From Phenylobacterium sp. (GTDB lineage: Bacteria > Pseudomonadota > Alphaproteobacteria > Caulobacterales > Caulobacteraceae), in the NCBI RefSeq assembly GCF_030680185.1, contig NZ_JAUXVZ010000024.1:1-47784 (forward strand): 47,784 nucleotides of DNA. The letters run 5' to 3'. A program made the position numbers and the translations under genes. Position 1 is the stretch's first letter. Each line of letters begins with the position of its first letter. The notes under the pieces are model-generated. The model did not search any database, was not told the origin of the DNA, and was given only the letters and a program-made list of their open reading frames with translations. Shown piece by piece: positions 15,447-23,664 of the stretch.

Positions 15447-16105
15447 GCCGGGCGCTGGGCGCGATAGATCGAAATCGAACCTGTGGGGGTCGGCGTCACC
15501 GTCAGCTCCCCCACCTCGACGAATCCCGCCTCCCGCATGAGCTGCGGAAGCACGCCGTCGGCATTCGGTTGGGTCTTGTCGAAGCCGTCGAGCGCCTGCA
15601 CCTGCCGGAACAGGAGGCGCATAAGCCCCGTGCGCTGCCAACCGTAATCGGCGATCAGGAGCACGCCGCCTGGCCGGAGCACCTCGCGCGCCGAGCTCAG
15701 AATCGAGCGCTTCACGGGCAACGGGCACTGGTGCAGCACGAGGCTGGAGACGACCTTGTCGAGGCTTGCAGGCTCAGCCACGGCCGTGAGCGCGTCGCCG
15801 AGCCCCTGGCGCCAGTCGACCGTCACGCCGGCGGCCTCAGCCTTCGCCTTGGCGATCTCCAGCACCGCCGGGTCGGGATCGAGGCCGATCACCCGCGCCG
15901 CAGGCGCCTCACGCTTCAGCATGATCGCGAACGTCCCCGTGCCGCAGCCGACGTCCAGGATGGTCTCGCCCGCACCAGGGGCGGCGAGTGTCAGGAGCGC
16001 CTCCCGCCAGCGGCGCTCGCGCGTCATCAGGGCGATGACCTTGTCGTACTGTCCCGTGAGCTCGTGCCGGCCCAGCGCGGGGACGAAGTCGGTGTTGCTG
16101 TTCAT
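15443..16105 (-). CDS. Class I SAM-dependent methyltransferase
   Basis: A 220-residue single-domain methyltransferase. The AdoMet-binding loop DVGCGTGTF lies at 51-59, the acidic residue that holds the ribose is in VIGLDPDP near 73-80, and the following motifs read DKVVSSLVLHQCP and VLRPGGVLLIADYG. The family includes UbiE/Erg-type and small-molecule methylases, so the substrate cannot be told. No transmembrane segment is present. It overlaps DUF3703 by four bases and follows the AraC-type gene after 46 bases, so it belongs to the lspA-P450 unit. Methylation of a lipid, a quinone or the metal itself would each be possible in a metal-response operon; that is speculation. Confidence 0.82.
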   Translation of the reverse strand: MNSNTDFVPALGRHELTGQYDKVIALMTRERRWREALLTLAAPGAGETILDVGCGTGTFAIMLKREAPAARVIGLDPDPAVLEIAKAKAEAAGVTVDWRQGLGDALTAVAEPASLDKVVSSLVLHQCPLPVKRSILSSAREVLRPGGVLLIADYGWQRTGLMRLLFRQVQALDGFDKTQPNADGVLPQLMREAGFVEVGELTVTPTPTGSISIYRAQRPA

Positions 16106-16151
16106 CCGCCGATGATGCCAGCTCGCCGAGAGGTGGGCTTGAGCGAAGCGG

Positions 16152-16856
16152 CTAAGGACCGGAGGTCAGCTGGGTGGCGCGGACGCCAAGCATCGCGCGC
16201 AGGGTGCGGGCGAAGTGCGCGCTGTCTGCGAAGCCGGCGTCGTGGGCGGCGGAGGTCACGTCGCCGCCTGCCTCCAGGGTCCGGAACGCGCGCTGCAAGC
16301 GTCGCCAGAGCACGTAGCGGCGGAACGGCAGGCCGACGGTTTCCACGAACAGGTGGCGGTAGCGCTCCGCCGAAAGACCCGCAGACGCGGCGGCTCGGCC
16401 CAGCGGGACAGGTCCGCCGCCAAGTGACGACTCCACGACGGCGAGGGAGCGGGCGAGCGCCTCGGATGGCCGGGACGCCACGCCAGGGGCGCCTTCCACC
16501 AGCAGGCGCCGCCAGAACCGGCGGGTCGCCGCCGCCGCTTCGAGCCACACGGCCTCGCCGAGCCGCTCGGTCAGGCGCCGCCGCACCTCTGCGGGAAGCT
16601 TGGCCGCATACGCCGGCTCAACGAACAGGATCTCCGCCTCGCAGGCTCCGTCCAACCTGTGGGGCACGAGCGGGTCGAGGAGGATGGTGCGGCCAGACCG
16701 GGCGGCGCCATCCTCGGCGTACACCCGGACTCGGTCGGCCGAAAGCACGGCCTGCGCGGCGATGTGTCGGTGGAGGGCGTTGTCGCCGACCGTGCCCCGC
16801 CAGATCGCCCACCCGTCCCCCAGGCTGAGCGCGCCCCGCCAGGACTGTGGTTTCAT
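16152..16856 (-). CDS. AraC-family transcriptional regulator
   Basis: A 234-residue regulator. The N-terminal part (about 10-75) is a small beta-rich domain that holds a His-pair (ALHRHIAAQAVL) and PLVPHRLDG, in the style of cupin sensor domains. The C-terminal part (about 140-234) is an AraC DNA-binding domain with two helix-turn-helix units: LGRAAASAGLSAERYRHLF and VTSAAHDAGFADSAHFARTL, ending LGVRATQL. It lies 58 bases after the P450 gene. Its target could be a fatty-acid or lipid gene set, as many AraC proteins next to P450 genes sense small molecules, but no operator can be assigned from this window. Confidence 0.88.
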   Translation of the reverse strand: MKPQSWRGALSLGDGWAIWRGTVGDNALHRHIAAQAVLSADRVRVYAEDGAARSGRTILLDPLVPHRLDGACEAEILFVEPAYAAKLPAEVRRRLTERLGEAVWLEAAAATRRFWRRLLVEGAPGVASRPSEALARSLAVVESSLGGGPVPLGRAAASAGLSAERYRHLFVETVGLPFRRYVLWRRLQRAFRTLEAGGDVTSAAHDAGFADSAHFARTLRAMLGVRATQLTSGP

Positions 16857-16914
16857 AGACGGACCCTCGCGCGAGCTGAGGCCGGGACCCCTCCGAGCGC
16901 GGCTCCGTGCGGCC

Positions 16915-18162
16915 TCACGTCTTCCGCCGCACGTTGGCCATCACGAAACCGCTGCGGGGCAGCGCCGGGAGGCGCTTGAAGTCGATGCTGAGATCCTGGT
17001 CCGGAACCTCGTAGGCGATGTCCTCCGTCAGGACCTGCAGCGATCGCTGCATGACCTCGAGGACGATCCATTCGCCCGGGCAGCGATGGCCGTTGAAGTG
17101 ATCGCCGCCGCCCTGGGGCACGAACTCGAACGGGCCGGGCGTCCGCTCCAGGAACCTCTGCGGGCGGAAGGCCTCCGGGTCGCCCCAGACCGCCGCATCG
17201 TGGTTGGTGCCGTACAGATCCAGGATCGTCTGGCGTTCCGCAGGAAAGAGGAAGCCCCGCCAGGTGAACGGCCGCCGCGTGCGTGCGGCGACGGCCGGGA
17301 AGAAGGGGTAGAAGCGCCGGACCTCCTGGACCAGGGCGCGCCGGCCGTCGGCGCTGGAGAGGCAGGCCGCGGCAGGCTCCGGAAAGGCGCGCAGCGCGTG
17401 CGCCACGAACACGATGTAGACGGCGGTGGCCACGGTCGGCCGCAGCACGTTGGCGAGCTCGACGGCCGCCACGGCAGGCGGCAGCAGGCCTCCGTCGAGC
17501 GCCTTCGCAAGGGCGATCTTGTACGCGGCGGTCTGTTCACCGGGGTCGAGCCGACCCTCGCGGATCGCCACGACGACGCCGGCGAGCCACCGGTCCACCT
17601 GCCGGCGCGCATGCCGTGACCATAGATGGCGCGGGCTTCTGGATCCGGCGGCGTCGAAGAGCGCCCGCAGTTGGCCGGCCCGCGGGTTCGCCTCGTCGCT
17701 GTCCAGCGGCACGCCCGCCCAGGCGCAGACCGCCCGCGTGAGCATCGGGTGTAGCTCATCGTAGAGGGGGATGTCGGCGCTCGCCGCCGCCCAGCGCTCG
17801 GCCGCCCCCAGCCATTCCGCGCGGACGAGGTCGCCCAGCGCCGCGACCCGCTCCGGCGCCATGAGGTCCATGAACATCTGCTTGCGGTGGCGGTGCTCTT
17901 CGCCATCGAGGCCTTGTACGCCGCCCTCGCCGAGCAAGGTCTTGCGGATCGGCGCGGGCATGGCGCCGGCCCGCTTGAAGCGGTCGGCGTCGTAGAACAG
18001 CTCAGCCGCCTCGCGCCCTTTCAGGCACACCGTCTCCTTCAGCAGGACCCGCGTCTCGAAGGCCTCCACGCCGAGCTCGCGGCATCGGGTCGAGACGAAA
18101 CGGTACGGATCGGCCAGCAGCGCCAGGGTCTGATCCCCCGTCAGGCGCGGGCGGTTGGTCAT
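16915..18162 (-). CDS. Cytochrome P450 of the CYP152 fatty-acid peroxygenase family
   Basis: A 415-residue P450 from the ATG at 18162, which overlaps the lspA stop by four bases. The haem ligand is Cys361 in FVPQGGGDHFNGHRCPGEW (347-365); the inserted HFNGHR before the Cys is typical of CYP152. The I-helix has Arg241-Pro242 in place of the usual acid-alcohol pair, as in P450-BSbeta and P450-SPalpha, which bind the fatty-acid carboxylate through this Arg and use hydrogen peroxide without a reductase. Gln83 in GGVQGLDGEEH lines up with the residue that is Gln in the hydroxylase BSbeta and His in the decarboxylase OleT, so hydroxylation is more likely. That no redox partner is encoded nearby agrees. 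Finding it inside a metal-regulated unit is unusual. Confidence 0.9.
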   Translation of the reverse strand: MTNRPRLTGDQTLALLADPYRFVSTRCRELGVEAFETRVLLKETVCLKGREAAELFYDADRFKRAGAMPAPIRKTLLGEGGVQGLDGEEHRHRKQMFMDLMAPERVAALGDLVRAEWLGAAERWAAASADIPLYDELHPMLTRAVCAWAGVPLDSDEANPRAGQLRALFDAAGSRSPRHLWSRHARRQVDRWLAGVVVAIREGRLDPGEQTAAYKIALAKALDGGLLPPAVAAVELANVLRPTVATAVYIVFVAHALRAFPEPAAACLSSADGRRALVQEVRRFYPFFPAVAARTRRPFTWRGFLFPAERQTILDLYGTNHDAAVWGDPEAFRPQRFLERTPGPFEFVPQGGGDHFNGHRCPGEWIVLEVMQRSLQVLTEDIAYEVPDQDLSIDFKRLPALPRSGFVMANVRRKT

Positions 18163-18692
18163 GGCCGTGTTCCTTTCCCCTGAAACGTCGTCTTCCGGCG
18201 GTCGGCCTCCTTGGCGGGCGCCGGCCGCCCGGATACCCGCAGCGACGCCAGCAACAGCAGGCCCACACCGGTGACGATGGCGGAATCGGCCAGGTTGAAG
18301 GTCGGCCAGCTGGCGGCGCCCACATGCAGGTCGATGAAGTCCGTGACCGCGCCATGCCGGAGGCGGTCGAGGATGTTGCCCAGCGCGCCGCCGACGACGA
18401 GGCCCAGCGGAACGACCACGGCCACACGGGCTTCGCGCCACATCCAGGCGAGGAGCCAGACGACCACGGCGGAGGTGACGGCGACGAGCGCCCAGCGGCC
18501 GAAGCCGCCGCCGTCCCCTAGGAGCCCGAAAGTCACGCCGGTGTTGAAGCCGAGCCGCAAATTCAGGAACGGGCCGATCTCAACCATCTCGGCCGCTAGG
18601 TGGGTCCGCGCGAGCGCCTTGGACGCTTGGTCCAACGCCAGCACCGCGACGGCCGCGGCCAGTCCGATCGTCAATCGCATTCGGCGCATCAT
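18159..18692 (-). CDS. lspA: Lipoprotein signal peptidase (LspA), PbrC-like
   Basis: A 177-residue membrane aspartyl protease that cleaves prolipoprotein signal peptides. Four membrane segments are visible (about 7-22, 65-85, 90-107, 135-153). The catalytic aspartates fall in GNILDRLRHG (Asp109) and FNLADS (Asp136), and VxDFIDLHVG and WPTFNLAD are family signatures. A second lspA copy under a metal-responsive MerR promoter (18718-18748) is the arrangement of pbrC in lead resistance operons. Here it heads a run of five minus-strand genes (lspA, P450, AraC, methyltransferase, DUF3703). Which lipoprotein it would serve is not evident; the housekeeping lspA is presumably elsewhere. Confidence 0.92.
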   Translation of the reverse strand: MMRRMRLTIGLAAAVAVLALDQASKALARTHLAAEMVEIGPFLNLRLGFNTGVTFGLLGDGGGFGRWALVAVTSAVVVWLLAWMWREARVAVVVPLGLVVGGALGNILDRLRHGAVTDFIDLHVGAASWPTFNLADSAIVTGVGLLLLASLRVSGRPAPAKEADRRKTTFQGKGTRP

Positions 18693-18717
18693 GGGGCCCT
18701 AGTCGAGAGGGACCCCG

Positions 18718-18748
18718 AGTTTGCCACCTCAAGTCACTAGAGGATCAA
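18718..18748 (-). promoter_or_regulatory. MerR-type promoter dyad (site D) for lspA-P450
   Basis: On the minus strand: -35 TTGATC (18743-18748), 19-base spacer with CTCTAG-TGA-CTTGAG, and -10 CAAACT (18718-18723), 25 bases before the lspA start at 18692. It falls between the end of the czc operon (DUF190 stop at 18804) and lspA, so the five-gene unit has its own metal-responsive start. Confidence 0.82.
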
Positions 18749-18803
18749 GCGCAGGCGAACCATCGCTCGCAGGCCGCGATCGGCGGGCCCGCCAACCGCG
18801 GCG

Positions 18804-19142
18804 TCAGGGAGTTTGGTTTCCGTAGCGGACCACTTCGACCTTCTCGAAGGTGATAAGGCCGATGTCGTGCAGATCATCGAGGGTGTCGACAAAGGCGCGG
18901 AGCGGCGCTTCGGCGTCGACGATCTCGATGACCACGGGCAGGTTGTCGTCCAGTCCGAAGGGCCGGTGGGTGTGCAGCCGCGAGGAGTGGCCGTAGCCAA
19001 GGCTTCCGCGCAAGACCGTGGCGCCGGCGAGCTGCGCCGCCCGCGCTCGCTTGACGATCAGCGTTGTCAGTGGCTGATCGCCGAAGAGGGCGTCCTCGTC
19101 GGTATAGATCCTCAGCAGCATGGCCGAACTAGGCGCAAGCAT
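18804..19142 (-). CDS. DUF190 (PII-like) protein at the end of the czc operon
   Basis: A 112-residue soluble protein. The ATG at 19142 has a good ribosome site (AGGAG, seven bases upstream); an ATG at 19121 lacks one. The pattern MLLRIYTDEDALFGDQPL, IVKRARAAQLAGATVLRGSLGYGHSS, NLPVVIEIVD and FEKVEVVRYG is that of DUF190, a PII-like ferredoxin-fold family. PII-like proteins are small trimeric signal proteins; DUF190 members often accompany CrcB or RND efflux genes. It is the last gene after czcA, 64 bases on. It might sense a nucleotide or metal and modulate the pump, but its ligand is not known. Confidence 0.85.
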   Translation of the reverse strand: MLAPSSAMLLRIYTDEDALFGDQPLTTLIVKRARAAQLAGATVLRGSLGYGHSSRLHTHRPFGLDDNLPVVIEIVDAEAPLRAFVDTLDDLHDIGLITFEKVEVVRYGNQTP

Positions 19143-19206
19143 GACGTGGCTCCTGGCGGGGGCGGGGTCGGGGGCTCATGTGTGGACTCCTCTGCGGATT
19201 TGCGGC

Positions 19207-22200
19207 CTAGGCGGGGGCGTCCAGCGGTTTGGGGGGAGGCGCCGTGACTTCCGCCGTGCGGCGCTCGCCAAAGCTCAAGAGCAGCTTCGCGATCGCCGGC
19301 AGAACCAGGAGGGTGACGGCCGTGGCCGTGATCAACCCGCCGATGACGACCATGGCCAGCGGCTTTTGCACCTCGGCCCCCGTCCCGTGGGCGATGGCCA
19401 TCGGGATGAAGCCGATCGCCGGCACGAGACCCGTCATCAGCACCGGCCGGACCCGCTCCATGCCGCCTTCATAGATGGCGTCGACGACGCTCGCGCCCTC
19501 CTCCATCCGCTGGCGGATGCTGGTCATGACGACGAGGCCGTTGAGGACCGCGACGCCGGCCAGGACGATAAATCCGACCGCTGCGGAGATTGAGAAGGTG
19601 ATTCCGGTGAGCGCCAGGGCGAACACGCCGCCCGAGAGGCCGAGCGGAATGGCGGCGAAGACCGCCAGCGCGGGCCAGAATCCGCCGAGCGCCATGAACA
19701 GGATGATGAAGATCGCCAAGAAGCAGAGCGGCACGACGATGGAGAGCCGCGCCGTCGCCGTCTTCAGGTTCTCGTACTGGCCGCCCCACACCACCCACGA
19801 GCCGGGCGGCAGCGGGATCGCCTCCACCTTCTCGCGAGCATCGGTCACGAACGAGCCGACGTCGCGGCCGCGCACATTGACCTGGATCACGACGCGCCGT
19901 TTGCCGTCCTCGCGGCTGATCTGATTGAGGCCTTCCGTGAAGCGGAACTCGACCAGCTGGCGCAACGGCACCGACTGCCGTGCCTGACCCTCCCCGCCGG
20001 GCAACATGACCGGCATGGCCCCCAACGCCTCCACGTCGTTGCGCTCGGCCGTGGGCACGCGCACGACGATGTCGAAGCGCCGGTCGCCTTCAAAGACGTT
20101 GCCAGCCTCGCGCCCGCCTAGCGCGCTGGCGAGGGTGTCCGCCACCTCCTCGACCGTCAGGCCATAGCTGGCGATGGCGGCGCGGTCGAACCGAACGTCG
20201 AGGGTCGGCGCGCCGGAGGTCTGTTCCACCCGCACGCCCGCGGCGCCCGGGATCGAGCCTAGCGCCGCGCCAATCTTGCCGGCGGTGGCGCTCATCTTCT
20301 CCAGGTCGTCGCCGTAGAGCTTGATCGCCACGTCGCCGCGGACGCCGGCCACCAGCTCGTTGAAGCGCATCTGAATGGGCTGGGTCACCTCGTAGTTGTT
20401 GCCGAGCAAAGGCTCGGCCTTGCCGAGGATGCGCTCGACCACCTCCTCTTTGGAATCGACGCCCTTCGGCCAGTCCTTCTGCGGCTTGAGGATCACGAAG
20501 CCGTCGCCTTGGTTGGGCGGCATGGGATCGGACGCCATCTCGGCCGTGCCGGTCTTGGAGAACATCATCTCCACTTCCGGCAGGCTGATGACGGCGCGCT
20601 CGACGTCCAGCTGCATCTCGCGCGACTGCTCCATCGCCGTGGACGGAATCCGAAGAGAGCCGAGGAGAACGTTCTTTTCGTCGAGGGTGGGGATGAACTC
20701 CTGCCCGAGCGTCGTGAAGAGTCCCGCCGCAACAGCGAACACGGCCAGGCCGCCGCCGATGAACGGCCACGGCCGAGCCAGCGCCCGGCGCAGGACCGGC
20801 TCATAGCGGGTCTTCACGACCTCGACCGCCTTGACCTCCTTCTCCGCCACCTTGCCGCGCATGAGGATGGCCACCATGGCCGGTACGAAGGTCAGGGACA
20901 GGATGAAGGCGGCCGCCAGCGCGAGCATGATGGTGACGGCCATGGGGTAGAAGGTCTTGCCTTCGACGCCCGTGAAGGTCAGGAGCGGCGCGAACACCAG
21001 GAAGATGATCGCTTGGCCGTAGACCGTCGGCCGGATCATCTCCTGCGTCGCGTGCAGCACCGTCTCCAGACGTTCGTGCAGGTTCAGGAGGCGGCCTTCA
21101 TGGTGCTGCTTCTGGGCCAGCCGCAGCAGGCAGTTCTCGATGATGATGACCGCGCCGTCGACGATCAGGCCGAAGTCGAGCGCGCCCAGGCTCATCAGGT
21201 TGCCGGGCACCTTCAGTCCGTTCATTCCGATGGCCATCATCAGGAACGAGAACGGGATCACCAGCACGGCGATCAGGGCCGCGCGGACATTGCCGAGCAG
21301 CAGGAAGAGTGTCGCGGCCACGAGCAGCGCCCCTTCCGTCAGGTTGCGCTCGACCGTGCCGATCGTGGCGTTCACGAGCGCTGAGCGATCGAGCAGGGTG
21401 TGGACCACAACGCCAGGCGGGAGCGACGTTTTCACCTGCTCCAGCTTTTCGCCCACGGCCTTGGCGACGGTTCGGCTGTTTTCGCCGATCAACATCAGGG
21501 CCGTGCCGACCACGACCTCCTGGCCATTCTTGCTGGCCGCCCCCGTCCGCAGCTCCCCGCCGATCCGGACGGTGGCCACATCCTTCACGTGGATCGGCAC
21601 GCCGCCGCGGGTGGCGATCACCGCCGCGGCGATCTCGTCGAGTCGCCGCACGCGCGCATCGGCGCGCACCAGGTAGGCCTCCCCGGCGCGCTGGATGAAG
21701 TTGGCGCCGACGGACAGGTTGGCGGCCTCCAGGGCTTGCGCCAGCTCGGCGTAGGAGACGCCGTAAGCCGCAAGCTTCGCCGGGTCGGGCTCGACCAGGT
21801 ACTGCTTCTCATAGCCGCCGATGGAGTCCACGCCGGCGACGCCCTTCACCGTGCGCAGCTGCGGTCGGATGATCCAATCCTGGACCGTGCGCAGGTAAGC
21901 GGCCTGCGCGATCGGATCGGCCAGTCGCTCGCCTTCAGGCGTGAGATAGGCCCCGTCGCTTTGCCAGCCGGGCGCACCGTTGCGAACCTGGGCCCCGCGG
22001 CCCGGCCGGGCGAACTCGATCGAGTACATGTAGATCTCGCCGAGGCCGGTGGACACGGGCCCCACCTGAGGTTGGACGCCGGCCGGAAGCGAGGCGGTAG
22101 CCTGGGCCAGCCGCTCGGCGACCTGCTGACGGGCGAAATAGAGGTCTGTGCGGTCGGTGAAGACCGCCGTCACCTGCGAGAAGCCGTTGCGCGAGAGCGA

Positions 22201-22449
22201 GCGTGTGGTCTCCAGGCCCGGGATGCCCGCAAGCGCGGTCTCGATCGGGAACGTGACCCGCTTCTCGATCTCGACGGGCGAGAGCGCCGGCTCGACCGTG
22301 TTGATCTGAACCTGCTTGTTGGTGATGTCGGGCACGGCGTCGATGGGCAGCTTCGTGAGCTGCCACAGGCCGAGCGCGGCGATGACCAAAGTCAGGGCGA
22401 GGACGTACCAGCGTCCCTTCACCGAGAGGGAAATGAGGCGGGCGATCAT
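19207..22449 (-). CDS. czcA: CzcA-type heavy-metal efflux RND pump
   Basis: A 1080-residue inner-membrane proton/cation antiporter of the HME-RND family. It has the start MIARLISLSVKGRWYVLAL, the periplasmic porter domain (AVPDITNKQVQINT, LYFARQQVAERL), and the family signature in helix 4, LGALDFGLIVDGAVIIIEN (about 405-424), which is the form seen in Zn/Co/Cd pumps rather than the copper/silver form seen in the CusA of this window. A second twelve-helix half starts near 880 and the C-terminus is short. With CzcB and CzcC it should form a tripartite complex that expels divalent metal through the outer membrane. It follows czcB by 15 bases in an operon driven from 25423-25453. Confidence 0.95.
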   Translation of the reverse strand: MIARLISLSVKGRWYVLALTLVIAALGLWQLTKLPIDAVPDITNKQVQINTVEPALSPVEIEKRVTFPIETALAGIPGLETTRSLSRNGFSQVTAVFTDRTDLYFARQQVAERLAQATASLPAGVQPQVGPVSTGLGEIYMYSIEFARPGRGAQVRNGAPGWQSDGAYLTPEGERLADPIAQAAYLRTVQDWIIRPQLRTVKGVAGVDSIGGYEKQYLVEPDPAKLAAYGVSYAELAQALEAANLSVGANFIQRAGEAYLVRADARVRRLDEIAAAVIATRGGVPIHVKDVATVRIGGELRTGAASKNGQEVVVGTALMLIGENSRTVAKAVGEKLEQVKTSLPPGVVVHTLLDRSALVNATIGTVERNLTEGALLVAATLFLLLGNVRAALIAVLVIPFSFLMMAIGMNGLKVPGNLMSLGALDFGLIVDGAVIIIENCLLRLAQKQHHEGRLLNLHERLETVLHATQEMIRPTVYGQAIIFLVFAPLLTFTGVEGKTFYPMAVTIMLALAAAFILSLTFVPAMVAILMRGKVAEKEVKAVEVVKTRYEPVLRRALARPWPFIGGGLAVFAVAAGLFTTLGQEFIPTLDEKNVLLGSLRIPSTAMEQSREMQLDVERAVISLPEVEMMFSKTGTAEMASDPMPPNQGDGFVILKPQKDWPKGVDSKEEVVERILGKAEPLLGNNYEVTQPIQMRFNELVAGVRGDVAIKLYGDDLEKMSATAGKIGAALGSIPGAAGVRVEQTSGAPTLDVRFDRAAIASYGLTVEEVADTLASALGGREAGNVFEGDRRFDIVVRVPTAERNDVEALGAMPVMLPGGEGQARQSVPLRQLVEFRFTEGLNQISREDGKRRVVIQVNVRGRDVGSFVTDAREKVEAIPLPPGSWVVWGGQYENLKTATARLSIVVPLCFLAIFIILFMALGGFWPALAVFAAIPLGLSGGVFALALTGITFSISAAVGFIVLAGVAVLNGLVVMTSIRQRMEEGASVVDAIYEGGMERVRPVLMTGLVPAIGFIPMAIAHGTGAEVQKPLAMVVIGGLITATAVTLLVLPAIAKLLLSFGERRTAEVTAPPPKPLDAPA

Positions 22450-22464
22450 GCTCTTTCCCCCGGC

Positions 22465-23664
22465 CTATTCGTCTTCTTCCGCCTCGCCCTTGGCGAGCTC
22501 GGCTTTCAGCAGGAAGGCGTTCTTGACGACGATGCTCTCGCCTGGTCGCAAGCCGGAGGTGACTTCGACCCGCCCGGCGGCGCGCGCGCCGACAAGCACC
22601 GGACGGGCGACAAACCCCGTCTTGGTGCGCACGAAGACCACGTCCTGGCCCTCCCAGGTCTGGACGGCGTCTTCTGGCACGACGATCCCTTGGGAAAGCG
22701 ACTGGCGCGCAGTGATCCGCGCCCGCACCGCTTGGCCCGGCTGCAGCACCCCTTCGCCGCCCGTCAAGGTCAGCACGACCGTGGCGGCGCGCGTGGTCTC
22801 GTCGACCCCTGGCGTGACCGACCGCACCACGGCGTTCGCGGTCACGCCGTCATTCAACTCGAGCACCGCAGGATCGCCCGGCCGAATGCGGCGCGCGTCG
22901 GCCGCGGTCACCGCCGCCTCGATCTGCAGGCGGCTGGGATCGGCCACGCGGAAAAGTTCGGTCTCCGGCTGCACGAACGCGCCCAGGCTCGCCGGGGCCG
23001 AGGTGATCCGCCCGCTGATGGGGCTGGTCACCATGACATAGCGGCCATCGCGGGAGACGTCCGCCGCGCCGACGGCGGCCGTGGCGCTCCGCGCCTCGGC
23101 TTGAGCTGCGGCGTATTCGGCCTGCGCCGCCTCCAGGTCCTGCCGCGCGCTGACGCGCTGGTCGTAAAGCCGGCGCTCGCGGGCCAGGGCCTTCGCCGCC
23201 AGGTCGGCCTTGGCTGCGGCGACGCTGCGTGCGGCGGCGATCTGCGAGGCCTCTCGGCTTTCCACCAGCGCCAGCACCTCGCCGGCGCGGACCGGGTCGC
23301 CCAGGCGCTTGTTGATGCGGCTGACAGAGCCTGCCGCCCGCGCGGTGAGCACGGCCTGCGCCCCCGGCGCGGCCTCGACGGTCGCCTGGGCCACGATCTC
23401 AGACGCCAGGCCCGTCGACGAAACCGGCTGCACCACAAGACGGCTGGCGGCGATGCGCTGGGCGTCCATTTCGACTGCGTCGGGGGCGCCGGCGGGCTTT
23501 TCGCCCTCCTCCGCCTCGCTCGTAGCCGCTGGCGGGCCGCTCGTCAGCTTGGCCAGGCCGAAGCCGCCGACCGCGGCCAGGACCACAGCGGCCGCGACGC
23601 CGCCATAGAGCCTTTTGCGGCTCCCGCCTGCAGTCCTGGAGCTCCGATTGAGGTCGTGCTTCAT
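22465..23664 (-). CDS. czcB: CzcB-type periplasmic adaptor of the RND pump
   Basis: A 399-residue membrane-fusion protein. One N-terminal membrane anchor (residues about 20-42, LYGGVAAAVVLAAVGGFGLAK) follows a basic cytoplasmic tail. The lipoyl half-motifs flank a helical hairpin (about 150-195, rich in Ala and Gln), then beta-barrel and membrane-proximal domains (GRYVMVTSPISGRITSAPAS, PGDPAVLELNDGVTANAVVR). The C-terminus ends in an acidic tail (KAELAKGEAEEDE). It links CzcA to the outer-membrane channel CzcC; its start overlaps the czcC stop by four bases, so the two are coupled. No His-rich extension like that of some CzcB proteins is seen. Confidence 0.93.
   Translation of the reverse strand: MKHDLNRSSRTAGGSRKRLYGGVAAAVVLAAVGGFGLAKLTSGPPAATSEAEEGEKPAGAPDAVEMDAQRIAASRLVVQPVSSTGLASEIVAQATVEAAPGAQAVLTARAAGSVSRINKRLGDPVRAGEVLALVESREASQIAAARSVAAAKADLAAKALARERRLYDQRVSARQDLEAAQAEYAAAQAEARSATAAVGAADVSRDGRYVMVTSPISGRITSAPASLGAFVQPETELFRVADPSRLQIEAAVTAADARRIRPGDPAVLELNDGVTANAVVRSVTPGVDETTRAATVVLTLTGGEGVLQPGQAVRARITARQSLSQGIVVPEDAVQTWEGQDVVFVRTKTGFVARPVLVGARAAGRVEVTSGLRPGESIVVKNAFLLKAELAKGEAEEDE

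Noticed and set aside
13575..15467. Plus-strand frame of about 630 codons overlapping the FTR1 gene
   Set aside because: Same-strand alternate frame rich in Arg and Gly; the FTR1 frame holds haem and REGxE motifs.
18737..19000. Minus-strand frame of 87 codons overlapping the DUF190 gene and site D
   Set aside because: It is an out-of-frame shadow of DUF190 and would run through the lspA promoter.
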